Shown here: positions 55,914 to 64,000 of the stretch, piece by piece
Layout: the number at the start of each line of letters is the position of its first letter
How positions within the stretch are numbered: position 1 is the stretch's first letter
Assembly: GCF_902506495.1 (NCBI RefSeq)
Contig: NZ_LR733267.1
Span: forward strand, 62,001-126,000
Reading direction: 5' to 3'
From: Pseudomonas sp. 8O
GTDB taxonomy: Bacteria; Pseudomonadota; Gammaproteobacteria; Pseudomonadales; Pseudomonadaceae
Length of the DNA stretch: 64,000 bases
Notes under the pieces: generated by a model
Databases searched by the model: none
What the model was told of the DNA's origin: nothing
Seen by the model: only the letters and a program-made list of their open reading frames with translations
Made by a program: the position numbers and the translations under genes

Positions 55914-56897
55914 TCAGCGCAGCGTCGGCCCCTGAAAGCCCATCCACAACGCGATGCGATCCGCCACACTGGTACCCAGGCGCTTGGCGAAGCGATCGAA
56001 TGGCGTATCACGCTGAGTGAAGTCGACCATCTCTTTCTGGCCAATCACCTCACGCGCGACATAGCTGGCACTGCCCAGCGCATCGACCAACCCCAACTGC
56101 AGCGCCTGCTCACCCGACCAGACCAATCCCGAGAACAACTCAGGATGCTCGTCAGCCTTGAGACGCTCACCGCGCCCTTGCTTCACGCTTTCGATGAATT
56201 GGCGATGAGTCGTGTCCAACACCCCTTTCCAGAAGCGGGTTTCCTCTTCCTTCTGCGGCTGGAACGGATCAAGGAATGCCTTGTGCTCACCGGAGGTGTA
56301 GACGCGACGCTCCACGCCAAGCTTCTGCATGGTTTCAACAAAGCCGAAACTGGCCGCCGTGACACCAATGGAGCCAACCAGACTGGCCTTGTCGGCATAG
56401 ATCTCATCGGCCGCACTGGCGATGTAGTAGGCACCGGAGGCACCCAGATCACTGATCACCGCATAGACCTTGGTCTGCGGATACTCGCCGCGCAAACGGC
56501 GGATCTCATCATAGATGTAGCCGGACTGCACCGGACTGCCGCCCGGACTGTTGATGCGCAGGATCACACCTTTGGTATTGGTGTCCTCGAAGGCGGCGCG
56601 CAGGCTGCCCACCACCTTGTCAGCACTGGCTTCCTCACGATCAGCGATCATGCCGCGAATTTCGATCAGCGCGGCATGCGCCTCGGTGGTCGAGGCTTTT
56701 TTCAGATCAAGCGCAGGCAGCACCAGCGCCAGCGCACCGAACAGATAGATAAAGGTCAGCAGCTTGAAAAAGATGCCCCAGCGACGCGAACGACGCTGCT
56801 CCTGAACACTGGAAAGCAGTGCCTTTTCCAGCAACTTCCAACTCTTGGCATCCTCGCCCGACGAAGACGATGACTTCCACTCATCCGACATGCTCAC
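55914..56897 (-). CDS. sppA: Signal peptide peptidase SppA
   Basis: This 327-residue S49 peptidase removes cleaved signal peptides. An N-terminal membrane helix lies at WGIFFKLLTFIYLFGALALV. The Ser is in SDLGASGAYYIASAADEIYA and the Lys of the Ser-Lys dyad is in YADKASLVGSIGV. This is the short (single catalytic domain) type. It overlaps the HAD gene by 17 bases. Confidence 0.95.
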   Translation of the reverse strand: MSMSDEWKSSSSSGEDAKSWKLLEKALLSSVQEQRRSRRWGIFFKLLTFIYLFGALALVLPALDLKKASTTEAHAALIEIRGMIADREEASADKVVGSLRAAFEDTNTKGVILRINSPGGSPVQSGYIYDEIRRLRGEYPQTKVYAVISDLGASGAYYIASAADEIYADKASLVGSIGVTAASFGFVETMQKLGVERRVYTSGEHKAFLDPFQPQKEEETRFWKGVLDTTHRQFIESVKQGRGERLKADEHPELFSGLVWSGEQALQLGLVDALGSASYVAREVIGQKEMVDFTQRDTPFDRFAKRLGTSVADRIALWMGFQGPTLR

Positions 56898-57576
56898 TCA
56901 CCTCTGCAGGACGCTGCGCATGACGGCCTTCCAGCCATGCACGCAGCTCATTGAATTCATTGATCGCCAAACGCGGCGAGCACTCGCGCAGCACCGACAA
57001 CGGCTGCGCACCGAAACCTACCGCCACGGCATCCATCCCGGCATTGCGCGCCATCAGCAGGTCGAAGGTCGAATCCCCCACCATCAGCGCACGCTCGGGC
57101 TGCACCCGGCAATGCGCAAGAATCTCATGCAGCATCAGCGGATCGGGCTTGCTCGCCGTCTCGTCAGCGCAACGGGTTATATCGAAGTAATCCAGCCAAC
57201 CCTTGTCAGCCAGCACTCGATGCAACCCCTTGCGCCCCTTGCCAGTGGCCACGGCAAGACGATAACCCTGATCACGAAAGACTTCGAGCGACTCGCGCAC
57301 GCCTTCGAACAGTGGCGACGGCTCGGTTTCCAGCGCCAGATACTGCTCGCTGTAGGCGCGCCGGATGGTTTCGATTCGCAGCGGCTCATCGAGTTCCGGG
57401 TAAAGCGTGCGAATCGCCACACCCAGCTCCAGACCAATGATGCCGCGTACCGCGACATCGGTGCAGCGCGGCACGCCCGCCACATCGGCAGCACGGTGCA
57501 TGGCCTCGACGATACGGCCGATGGAATCCACCAGCGTGCCGTCCCAATCGAAAATCAGTAGCTGATAATCAGGCAC
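56881..57576 (-). CDS. HAD-family hydrolase (phosphoglycolate-phosphatase-like)
   Basis: This 231-residue HAD-IA hydrolase starts with motif [21 protein letters not shown]. Motif II lies around [11 protein letters not shown] and motif IV around [20 protein letters not shown]. Such enzymes act on phosphoglycolate, sugar phosphates or nucleotides. It overlaps both rluC and sppA and is conserved in this place in Pseudomonas. The specific substrate is open. Confidence 0.9.
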   Translation of the reverse strand: MPDYQLLIFDWDGTLVDSIGRIVEAMHRAADVAGVPRCTDVAVRGIIGLELGVAIRTLYPELDEPLRIETIRRAYSEQYLALETEPSPLFEGVRESLEVFRDQGYRLAVATGKGRKGLHRVLADKGWLDYFDITRCADETASKPDPLMLHEILAHCRVQPERALMVGDSTFDLLMARNAGMDAVAVGFGAQPLSVLRECSPRLAINEFNELRAWLEGRHAQRPAEVSEHVG

Positions 57577-58522
57577 TCAGACGCTCCAGGGTCTTGGCCC
57601 ACACCTCATCCACCGGCGCCTCGAGCTTCAGCACGCCACCATCGGGCAGCGGCACGTGCAACTCATAGGCATGCAGGAACAGGCGTTTACCGCCCAGCTC
57701 GCGAATCTCCCGGGAGAAGTCGTCGTCGCCGTATTTGCTGTCGCCGGCGATACCATGACCCGCATATTGGGCGTGCACTCGAATCTGATGGGTACGACCA
57801 GTAATCGGCCTGGCTTCGACCAACGTGGCGAACTCACCGAAACGGCGCAGCACGCGAAATACCGTGAGCGCCTCCTTGCCTTCGGGATTCACCTCGACCA
57901 TACGCTCGCCGGAGCGCAGGTTGCTTTTCAGCAGCGGCGCGGCGATCTGCTTCTTGGCGGTCGCCCAGTGACCACGCACCAACGCCATATAGCGCTTGTC
58001 TACGCCATCGCCGCGCAGCGCTTCGTGCAGGTGGCGCAGCATGCTGCGCTTCTTGGCGATCATCAGCAGGCCGGAGGTATCGCGATCGAGGCGGTGCACC
58101 AGTTCCAGATCCTTGGCATCGGGACGCAACTGGCGAAACGCCTCGATCACACCGTAATTCAAGCCGCTGCCACCATGCACGGCGATACCGGCCGGCTTGT
58201 TCAGCACGATCAGCGCCTTGTCCTCATAAACGATGGCGGCTTCGAGGCGCTGCAGCAGCCCCTGCGCCAGCGGCTCGGGCTCATCGCGCTCGGCCAGACG
58301 CAGCGGCGGCACGCGCACCACGTCACCCGCCTGGAGCTTGTACTCGGGCTTGATCCGCCCCTTGTTAACCCGCACTTCGCCCTTGCGCAGAATGCGGTAA
58401 ATGAGGGTCTTGGGCACGCCCTTGAGCTGTGTCCTGAGGAAGTTGTCGATGCGTTGGCCGGCGAGTTCCGGTGCAACCTCGATCAGCTGAACGCCGGAGG
58501 TTGGAGAGGCAGGAGTAGTCAT
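57569..58522 (-). CDS. rluC: 23S rRNA pseudouridine synthase RluC
   Basis: This 317-residue enzyme modifies 23S rRNA helix 39 positions. An S4 domain (about 20-75, [20 protein letters not shown]) is followed by the catalytic motif [18 protein letters not shown], where the Asp is catalytic. The start at 58522 is chosen; upstream bases form the divergent promoter region of rne. Confidence 0.94.
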   Translation of the reverse strand: MTTPASPTSGVQLIEVAPELAGQRIDNFLRTQLKGVPKTLIYRILRKGEVRVNKGRIKPEYKLQAGDVVRVPPLRLAERDEPEPLAQGLLQRLEAAIVYEDKALIVLNKPAGIAVHGGSGLNYGVIEAFRQLRPDAKDLELVHRLDRDTSGLLMIAKKRSMLRHLHEALRGDGVDKRYMALVRGHWATAKKQIAAPLLKSNLRSGERMVEVNPEGKEALTVFRVLRRFGEFATLVEARPITGRTHQIRVHAQYAGHGIAGDSKYGDDDFSREIRELGGKRLFLHAYELHVPLPDGGVLKLEAPVDEVWAKTLERLSA

Positions 58523-59101
58523 CGCGCAATCATAACAATTTTTTATGGAATTGAAGCACTTAATCATTGCTGCTATAGTCGCGAACGCCGCCAAAAGCGG
58601 CCTGGCTTGCGGATGAATGCCAAACTTGCCATCCCCTGCCCGCGCAAACGTATTTGGACGTGAGGCCGTCCGACGGATTCTTCAGGTTAGAAAGGCCGCT
58701 AAAGGCCACGAAGACTTCGGAAATAAAGCCTTGAGTATGATGCGCGATTCGCCCACCGGGCGGTCGCGGTAACTGACAACCGCTGCGGAATCCGCGCGCG
58801 GCACCCGATTTTCAGCGATAAGTGTAGGGTGGAGATGTACAACTGTCGGACTGCGTAGCATATCGCTTGATCAAAGACGCCTCATCTCGTCCGCTACCGC
58901 CAGTTGATTCCTCTTCCTGACTGAGTGCTTTCTGTCACAACAGCAAGCAGGAGACGTCCGTCGCGACCGCGGCCTGATAATGGCTGACCGTCGCTAGACA
59001 GTGGAACGATTTACGACCGTTTCTGACGCGCCTGACACCGACCCTGAGAGTCGTGTGTGCCTGACGTGGCTTCCGCTAGCCCCGGAACCCATTGGTACCA
59101 C
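58523..59101 (+). promoter_or_regulatory. rne promoter and long 5' leader
   Basis: A good promoter is visible: TTGAAG (58551-58556), a 17-base spacer and TATAGT (58574-58579). Transcription from near 58586 would leave an untranslated leader of about 515 bases before the rne ATG at 59102. E. coli rne has a 361-base leader through which RNase E represses its own synthesis, so a similar role is likely. No other gene is seen in the leader. Confidence 0.75.
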
Positions 59102-62100
59102 ATGAAAAGAATGCTAATTAACGCGACTCAGCCTGAAGAGTTGCGTGTTGCCCTGGTAGATGGCCAAAAACTCTACGATCTGGACATCGAGTCCGGTGCC
59201 CGCGAACAGAAAAAGGCCAACATCTACAAAGGCCGTATCACACGCGTTGAACCCAGCCTCGAAGCCGCTTTCGTCGACTTCGGCTCAGAGCGTCACGGTT
59301 TCCTCCCCCTCAAAGAAATTTCCCGCGAATACTTCTCCAAAGCCCCTGAAGGCGGCCGCGTCAACATCAAGGACGTGCTCAAGGAAGGCCAGGAAGTCAT
59401 CGTCCAGGTCGAGAAGGAAGAACGCGGCAACAAGGGCGCAGCCCTGACCACCTTCATCAGCCTGGCCGGTCGTTACCTGGTGCTGATGCCGAACAACCCG
59501 CGCGCCGGCGGCATCTCCCGCCGCATCGAAGGCGAAGAACGCAACGAACTGCGCGAGGCGCTGAATGGCCTCAACGCTCCGGCCGACATGGGCCTGATCG
59601 TTCGCACCGCCGGCCTGGGTCGCTCCAGCGAAGAAATGCAGTGGGACCTCGATTACCTGCTGCAACTGTGGAGCGCCATCAAGGAAGCCTCCACCAGCCG
59701 CCCTGCCCCGTTCCTGATCTACCAGGAATCCAACGTCATCATCCGCGCCATCCGCGACTACCTGCGCCAGGACATCGGCGAAGTCCTGGTCGACAGCGTC
59801 GAAGCCCAGGAAGAAGCCCTGTCCTTCATCCAGCAGGTGATGCCGCAGTACGCCAGCAAGATCAAGCTGTACGAAGACAGCGTGCCGCTGTTCAACCGCT
59901 TCCAGATCGAAAGCCAGATCGAAACCGCCTTCCAGCGTGAAGTGAAGCTGCCGTCTGGTGGCTCCATCGTCATCGACCCGACCGAAGCCCTGGTATCCAT
60001 CGACATCAACTCGGCGCGCGCTACCAAAGGCAGCGACATCGAGGAAACCGCGCTGCAGACCAACCTGGAAGCGGCAGAAGAAATCGCCCGCCAGTTGCGC
60101 CTGCGTGACATCGGCGGTCTGATCGTCATCGACTTCATCGACATGACCCCGGCCAAGAACCAGCGCGCTGTCGAAGAGAAGGTGCGTGAAGCCCTGGAAG
60201 CCGACCGCGCCCGCGTTCAGGTCGGTCGTATCTCGCGCTTCGGTCTGCTGGAAATGTCCCGTCAGCGCCTGCGTCCGTCCCTGGGTGAAACCAGCGGCAT
60301 CGTCTGCCCGCGCTGCAACGGTCAGGGCATCATCCGCGACGTCGAATCCCTGTCGCTGGCCATCCTGCGCTTGATCGAAGAAGAAGCACTGAAGGATCGC
60401 ACCGCCGAAGTCCGCGCCCAGGTACCAATCCCGGTCGCCGCCTTCCTGCTCAACGAAAAGCGCAACTCGATCACCAAGATCGAACTGCGCACCCGTGCGC
60501 GCATCGTGATCCTGCCGAACGATCACCTGGAAACGCCGCACTTCGAAGTGCAACGCCTGCGTGACGACAGCCCGGAAGCCCTGAGCAGTCAGACCAGCTA
60601 CGAAATCGCCGCCACTGCGGAAACCGAAGAAACTGCCGCTCAGCCGGCTGCCGCCACGCGCACCCTGGTTCGCCAGGAGGCCGCGATCAAGGCTGCACCG
60701 CGCAGCAGTGCGCCGGTCGCTGCCGAGCCGCAAGCACCGCTGGCTCCGACCAAGGCGCCTGAGCCCAGCCTGTTCAAAGGCCTGGTGAAGTCCCTGGTCA
60801 GCCTCTTCGCCGGCAAGGAAGAAGAAGCCCAGCCTGCAGTAGTCGAGAAGAAGAGCAACGAGCGTCCGCCACGCGAAGAGCGTCGCAACGGTCGTCAACA
60901 GAGCCGCAACCGTGGCGGTCGCCGCGATGAAGAGCGCAAACCTCGCGAAGAGCGCGCCCCACGTGAAGAGCGTCCGGCCCGTGAACCGCGCGAAGAGCGC
61001 CAACCTCGCGAAGAGCGTGCCCCGCGTGAAGAACGCGCTCCGCGCGAGCCACGCGAAGGACAGGAAAATCGCCGTGAGCGCAAGCCGCGCGAAGAACGTG
61101 CTCCGCGTGAAGAGCGTGTACGTGAACTGCGTGAACCACTCGATGCCGATGCTGGTAACGAGCAACGCGAAGAGCGTGCCGAGCGCCCGCCGCGTGGTGA
61201 ACGTCAGGAGCGTCAGCGTCAACCGCGTGAAGAGCGTCAGCCGCGTGCCGAGCAAACCGAGGCCCTGCAGGACGAAGCACTGCCGAACGAAGAGCAGATG
61301 CAGGACGACGAACAGGACAGCAACGATGGCGAGCGCCCGCGTCGCCGCTCCCGCGGTCAACGTCGTCGCAGCAATCGTCGCGAACGTCAGCGTGATGCCG
61401 ATGGCAACCTGATCGAAAGCGCCGAAAACAGCGAAGCGGCCGGTAACGAAGCTCAGGCAGTCACCCCGGTCGCAGTAGCGACTGCCGCCGCAGCGGTTGC
61501 AGAAAGCGTCGACAGCAGCGACACCGTGGCCAGCGAGGCTCCGGCCATTGAAGCTCCAGCGGCACAGGTTGAAGCCGCCCCAGCCGCTCAACCCGTCGAG
61601 GCGCAAGCCGAGGCTGTAGTGAGCGAAGTGGTCGAAACCGCTCCGGTCGCAGAGAAAGCAGTTGAGGCAGAACCGGCCGTAGTCGAAACACCTGCTGTCG
61701 TTGAAGCGCCAGTTGCCGAGCCGCTCGTTCAAGCTGAGCCAGTTGCAGAAGCCGCACAGGAGCCGCTGCCCGCCGTAGAAGCCCCTGTCGCCGAAACCCC
61801 TGCCGCAGTGCCGGCCAACGCTACCGGCCGTGCGCCGAACGACCCGCGCGAAGTGCGTCGTCGTCAGCGTGAAGCAGAGCGCCTGGCGCGCGAAGCTGCG
61901 CAGGCCGCCGCTGCAGCCCCGGTTGTAGAAGCTGCCCCGGTAGTCGAAGCCGCTCCGGTCACTGAAGCAAGCGCTCCGGACGAAGCTGCCGTCGTCGAAA
62001 CCGCTCCTGCGGTCGAGCCGGTCGCCGCAGCCGAAGCCGAAGCCACCTCGATCGTCAGCGAGCAGAGCGTGAGCGAGACCTTAGAGCAAGCGCAGCCGGA

Positions 62101-62146
62101 AGAAGAAACACAAGCCGACAAGGAGGAGATCAAGCCTCAGGCTTGA
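59102..62146 (+). CDS. rne: Ribonuclease E
   Basis: This 1014-residue endoribonuclease is the core of the RNA degradosome. The S1 RNA-binding domain lies around residues 35-120. Catalytic Asp residues are in [20 protein letters not shown] and [20 protein letters not shown]. The zinc-link CPRCNGQG follows near residue 405. The C-terminal half is unfolded and rich in repeats of the REER/PREE type (about 600-760) and an Ala/Val/Glu/Pro-rich tail, a typical scaffold for RNA and partner binding. The start at 59102 gives [21 protein letters not shown] terminator follows. Confidence 0.97.
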   Translation: MKRMLINATQPEELRVALVDGQKLYDLDIESGAREQKKANIYKGRITRVEPSLEAAFVDFGSERHGFLPLKEISREYFSKAPEGGRVNIKDVLKEGQEVIVQVEKEERGNKGAALTTFISLAGRYLVLMPNNPRAGGISRRIEGEERNELREALNGLNAPADMGLIVRTAGLGRSSEEMQWDLDYLLQLWSAIKEASTSRPAPFLIYQESNVIIRAIRDYLRQDIGEVLVDSVEAQEEALSFIQQVMPQYASKIKLYEDSVPLFNRFQIESQIETAFQREVKLPSGGSIVIDPTEALVSIDINSARATKGSDIEETALQTNLEAAEEIARQLRLRDIGGLIVIDFIDMTPAKNQRAVEEKVREALEADRARVQVGRISRFGLLEMSRQRLRPSLGETSGIVCPRCNGQGIIRDVESLSLAILRLIEEEALKDRTAEVRAQVPIPVAAFLLNEKRNSITKIELRTRARIVILPNDHLETPHFEVQRLRDDSPEALSSQTSYEIAATAETEETAAQPAAATRTLVRQEAAIKAAPRSSAPVAAEPQAPLAPTKAPEPSLFKGLVKSLVSLFAGKEEEAQPAVVEKKSNERPPREERRNGRQQSRNRGGRRDEERKPREERAPREERPAREPREERQPREERAPREERAPREPREGQENRRERKPREERAPREERVRELREPLDADAGNEQREERAERPPRGERQERQRQPREERQPRAEQTEALQDEALPNEEQMQDDEQDSNDGERPRRRSRGQRRRSNRRERQRDADGNLIESAENSEAAGNEAQAVTPVAVATAAAAVAESVDSSDTVASEAPAIEAPAAQVEAAPAAQPVEAQAEAVVSEVVETAPVAEKAVEAEPAVVETPAVVEAPVAEPLVQAEPVAEAAQEPLPAVEAPVAETPAAVPANATGRAPNDPREVRRRQREAERLAREAAQAAAAAPVVEAAPVVEAAPVTEASAPDEAAVVETAPAVEPVAAAEAEATSIVSEQSVSETLEQAQPEEETQADKEEIKPQA

Positions 62147-62162
62147 TCCTTCTGCAGTAACC

Positions 62163-62193
62163 AAAAAGGGGATGCCTAGGCATCCCCTTTTTT
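62163..62193 (+). terminator. Rho-independent terminator of rne
   Basis: A perfect inverted repeat, AAAAGGGGATGCC and GGCATCCCCTTTT with a two-base loop, is followed by a T-run. It lies 16 bases after the rne stop and is the clearest terminator in the window. Confidence 0.9.
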
Positions 62194-62221
62194 CATGCAC
62201 GTGTCCCTGTCACTTCAAACG

Positions 62222-62274
62222 CGTAGCCCGGATGAAATCCGGGAGTGGCAATCCCCGGATTTCATCCGGGTCAC
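62222..62274. repeat. REP-like palindrome between rne and murB
   Basis: GTAGCCCGGATGAAATCCGGG is mirrored by CCCCGGATTTCATCCGGGTCAC across a short loop. It belongs to the same family as the repeats at 44382-44626 and sits between convergent genes. Confidence 0.8.
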
Positions 62275-62277
62275 ACC

Positions 62278-63297
62278 TCAAAGCACGTTGGGTTCGATTT
62301 CCAGCTCTACCCCAAACCTCTCCAGGATATCGCCCTGGATACGCTGAGCCAGGTGCAGCAGTTGCGCCCCCGTGGCGTTGCCATAGTTGACCAGCACCAG
62401 CGCCTGCAAACGATGCACACCGGCATCACCCTCACGCACGCCCTTCCACCCTGCCCGCTCGATCAACCAACCCGCGGCCAGCTTGGCCAAACCAGCGCCA
62501 GCCGGATAGCTGACCAGATCGGCATGCTCGTCGCGAATGCGCTCGGCCAATTCGAATGGCACCAGCGGATTTTTGAAGAAGCTGCCGGCGTTACCCAGCT
62601 CGGCGGGATCCGGCAGTTTTTCGCTGCGAATGGCGCAGACTGCCCGGCTGACGTCGCTCGCGGTGGGCGCTTCCACGCCCATCTCAGCGAGACGTTGGCG
62701 CACCGGACCGTAATCCAGACGCAGCGAAGCCAGACGGCTCAGACGAAAGCGCACGCGCAGGATCAGCCAGCGCCCAGCTTCGCGCTTGAACAGGCTGTCG
62801 CGGTAAGCGAAGGCGCATTCATCAAGCGCGAAGTCACGCAGCTCGCCGGTCTGCCTATCCAGCGCGGTCAGGCCAGCGAACAGATCCTTGATCTCCACGC
62901 CGTAGGCACCGATGTTCTGCATCGGCGCAGCGCCGACGGTACCGGGAATCAGGCTCAGGTTTTCCAGGCCGTTCAGTCCCTGCGCCAGGCTCCACTGCAC
63001 GAAAGGATGCCAGGGCTCGCCGGCTTCGGCCTCCACCAGCACCTGCTCGCCGTCGTCCTCGAGGATGCGAATGCCACGGCTGGCCATACGCAGCACCAAC
63101 GCCTCGACATCACGGGTGAGCAGCAGATTGCTGCCACCGCCGATCACCAGCAGCTGCAAGCCATGCTGACTCGCCAGGCTCAACGCCTCGCGTACATCGT
63201 CATCATCGTGCGCTTCGGCGAAGTGCCGTGCATGCACATCGACACCGAAGCTGTTGAAGGCTTTGAGCGACATGTCGCTCTGCATATTCAGGCTCAC
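62278..63297 (-). CDS. murB: UDP-N-acetylenolpyruvoylglucosamine reductase MurB
   Basis: This 339-residue flavoenzyme forms UDP-N-acetylmuramate for peptidoglycan. FAD-binding GGGSNLLLTRDVEALVLRM and SLIPGTVGAAPMQNIGAYGV are visible, and the catalytic Ser is in GNAGSFFKNPLVPF. Its start overlaps the ptpA stop by four bases. Confidence 0.96.
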   Translation of the reverse strand: MSLNMQSDMSLKAFNSFGVDVHARHFAEAHDDDDVREALSLASQHGLQLLVIGGGSNLLLTRDVEALVLRMASRGIRILEDDGEQVLVEAEAGEPWHPFVQWSLAQGLNGLENLSLIPGTVGAAPMQNIGAYGVEIKDLFAGLTALDRQTGELRDFALDECAFAYRDSLFKREAGRWLILRVRFRLSRLASLRLDYGPVRQRLAEMGVEAPTASDVSRAVCAIRSEKLPDPAELGNAGSFFKNPLVPFELAERIRDEHADLVSYPAGAGLAKLAAGWLIERAGWKGVREGDAGVHRLQALVLVNYGNATGAQLLHLAQRIQGDILERFGVELEIEPNVL

Positions 63298-63758
63298 AGG
63301 CGCCCCTTGATCTCGATCAGCAACGCGTCACTGGCCTGTTCGATCAGGTCCAGCACCTGTTCGAAGCCATCCTCGCCACCGTAGTAAGGATCAGGTACCT
63401 CATCCAGCGCCAGTTCGTAGCGGCGCAAGTACAGATCCAGATCAGCACGGGCATCGACAGGGCGCAATGCCTCGAGGTTGCGCAGGTTGCTCTGGTCCAT
63501 GGCCAGGATCAGGTCGAAACGCTGGAAATCGGCAGCTTCGACCTGACGCGCACGCTGCGCGGACAGGTCATAACCACGGCGCAGGGCTACCTGACGCGTG
63601 CGACTGTCCGGCGCCTTGCCGACATGCCAGTCGCCGGTTCCGGCGGAGTCCACCTGGACCCGATGGTCCAGACCAGCCGCGCGCAGCTTGTGGCGAAAAA
63701 CGCCCTCGGCCGTGGGCGAACGGCAGATGTTGCCCAGACAGACAAAAAGAACCTTCAT
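63294..63758 (-). CDS. Low-molecular-weight protein-tyrosine phosphatase
   Basis: This 154-residue phosphatase has the P-loop VCLGNICRSPTAEGVF and the general acid in EVPDPYYGGEDGFEQV. It is normally linked to exopolysaccharide or cell-wall control through tyrosine kinases; P. aeruginosa has ptpA (PA2978) here. It overlaps kdsB and murB by a few bases. Confidence 0.94.
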   Translation of the reverse strand: MKVLFVCLGNICRSPTAEGVFRHKLRAAGLDHRVQVDSAGTGDWHVGKAPDSRTRQVALRRGYDLSAQRARQVEAADFQRFDLILAMDQSNLRNLEALRPVDARADLDLYLRRYELALDEVPDPYYGGEDGFEQVLDLIEQASDALLIEIKGRL

Positions 63759-64000
63759 CAGGCCCCCAGCAGGTTGCGCACCCGCTCCAGGTCTTCGGCG
63801 GTGTCCACGCCGGCCGCCGGTGCTTCAAGGGCATCAGCGACATGAATACGTACGCCGTTGTACAACGCGCGCAGTTGCTCCAGGCACTCGGTGTCCTCCA
63901 GCCAGCACGGGCCCCAGGCGACGAAGTCATGCAGGAAGCCGGCGCGGTAGGCGTAGATGCCGATATGGCGTCGATATGGCACGCCGGCCGGCAGCACGTC
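63758..64000 (-). CDS. kdsB: 3-deoxy-manno-octulosonate cytidylyltransferase KdsB, partial
   Basis: The readable C-terminal part includes [20 protein letters not shown] and the closing [15 protein letters not shown], typical for KdsB. The enzyme activates KDO for lipopolysaccharide. The 5' end lies past the right edge of the window. Its stop overlaps the phosphatase start by one base. Confidence 0.93.
   Translation of the reverse strand, partial: DVLPAGVPYRRHIGIYAYRAGFLHDFVAWGPCWLEDTECLEQLRALYNGVRIHVADALEAPAAGVDTAEDLERVRNLLGA

Noticed and set aside
60850-61260. Repeated CGCGAAGAGCG units that could look like a CRISPR or minisatellite
   Set aside because: They are in frame and encode the REER/PREE repeats of RNase E; no spacers are present.
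59285-61732. Long open frame on the minus strand opposite rne
   Set aside because: It is the shadow of rne: low-complexity sequence with no domain, produced by high-G+C codon bias and the repeat-rich rne tail.

Overview
The window is chromosomal DNA of a Pseudomonas-type gammaproteobacterium. The evidence is the high G+C content, a divergent xcp/gsp type II secretion locus (gspCD facing gspE-M), and the block tatD-pilZ-holB-tmk-mltG-pabC-fabF-acpP-fabG-fabD-plsX-rpmF-yceD-maf-sppA-HAD-rluC-rne-murB-ptpA-kdsB, which I recall in the same order in P. aeruginosa. The many REP-like palindromes fit the P. mendocina/oleovorans lineage, but the species cannot be fixed from the sequence. No tRNA, rRNA, CRISPR array or complete insertion sequence was seen.

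Layout. 1-1568: start of a basic amino-acid ABC importer (binding protein and a cut permease) with a terminator between them. 2063-12599: type II secretion genes; REP-like palindromes sit in several junctions and the gspI/gspJ junction is duplicated. 12773-23268: accessory metabolic, envelope and signalling genes (amidase, GFA protein, methyltransferase, PerM-type permease, alpha/beta hydrolase, GGDEF-EAL protein, lipoproteins), including a decayed second copy of the perM 3' end. 23381-23906: a broken DJ-1/PfpI gene. 23919-35139: a PAS-GGDEF cyclase, a TonB-dependent receptor with a Zur-box-like operator, an acyltransferase, an atypical subtilase, small enzymes and lipoproteins. 35275-40958: an arsenic island with acr3 divergent from a fused arsC-arsR gene, arsH, a dual-specificity-type phosphatase, GAPDH and arsJ. 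41119-43999: moaA, a TetR regulator and a class V aminotransferase. About 44233-44353: a small RNA matching RgsA by position and architecture. 44636-64000: the conserved core block for DNA replication, folate, fatty-acid and phospholipid synthesis, RNA decay and cell wall.

How the genes work together. GspC-M form a near-complete secretion machine lacking only the prepilin peptidase, which is normally supplied by pilD elsewhere. In the arsenic island, arsenate can be reduced by the ArsC half of the fusion and exported as arsenite by Acr3, or attached to glyceraldehyde-3-phosphate by the GAPDH and exported by ArsJ. The fab/plsX cluster couples acyl chain synthesis to phospholipid synthesis. The most notable points are the ArsC-ArsR fusion and its operon, the Asp-to-Glu change in the subtilase triad, the duplicated gspI/gspJ junction, the perM-tail duplication, the Zur-like operator, and a MITE-like element between yceD and maf.
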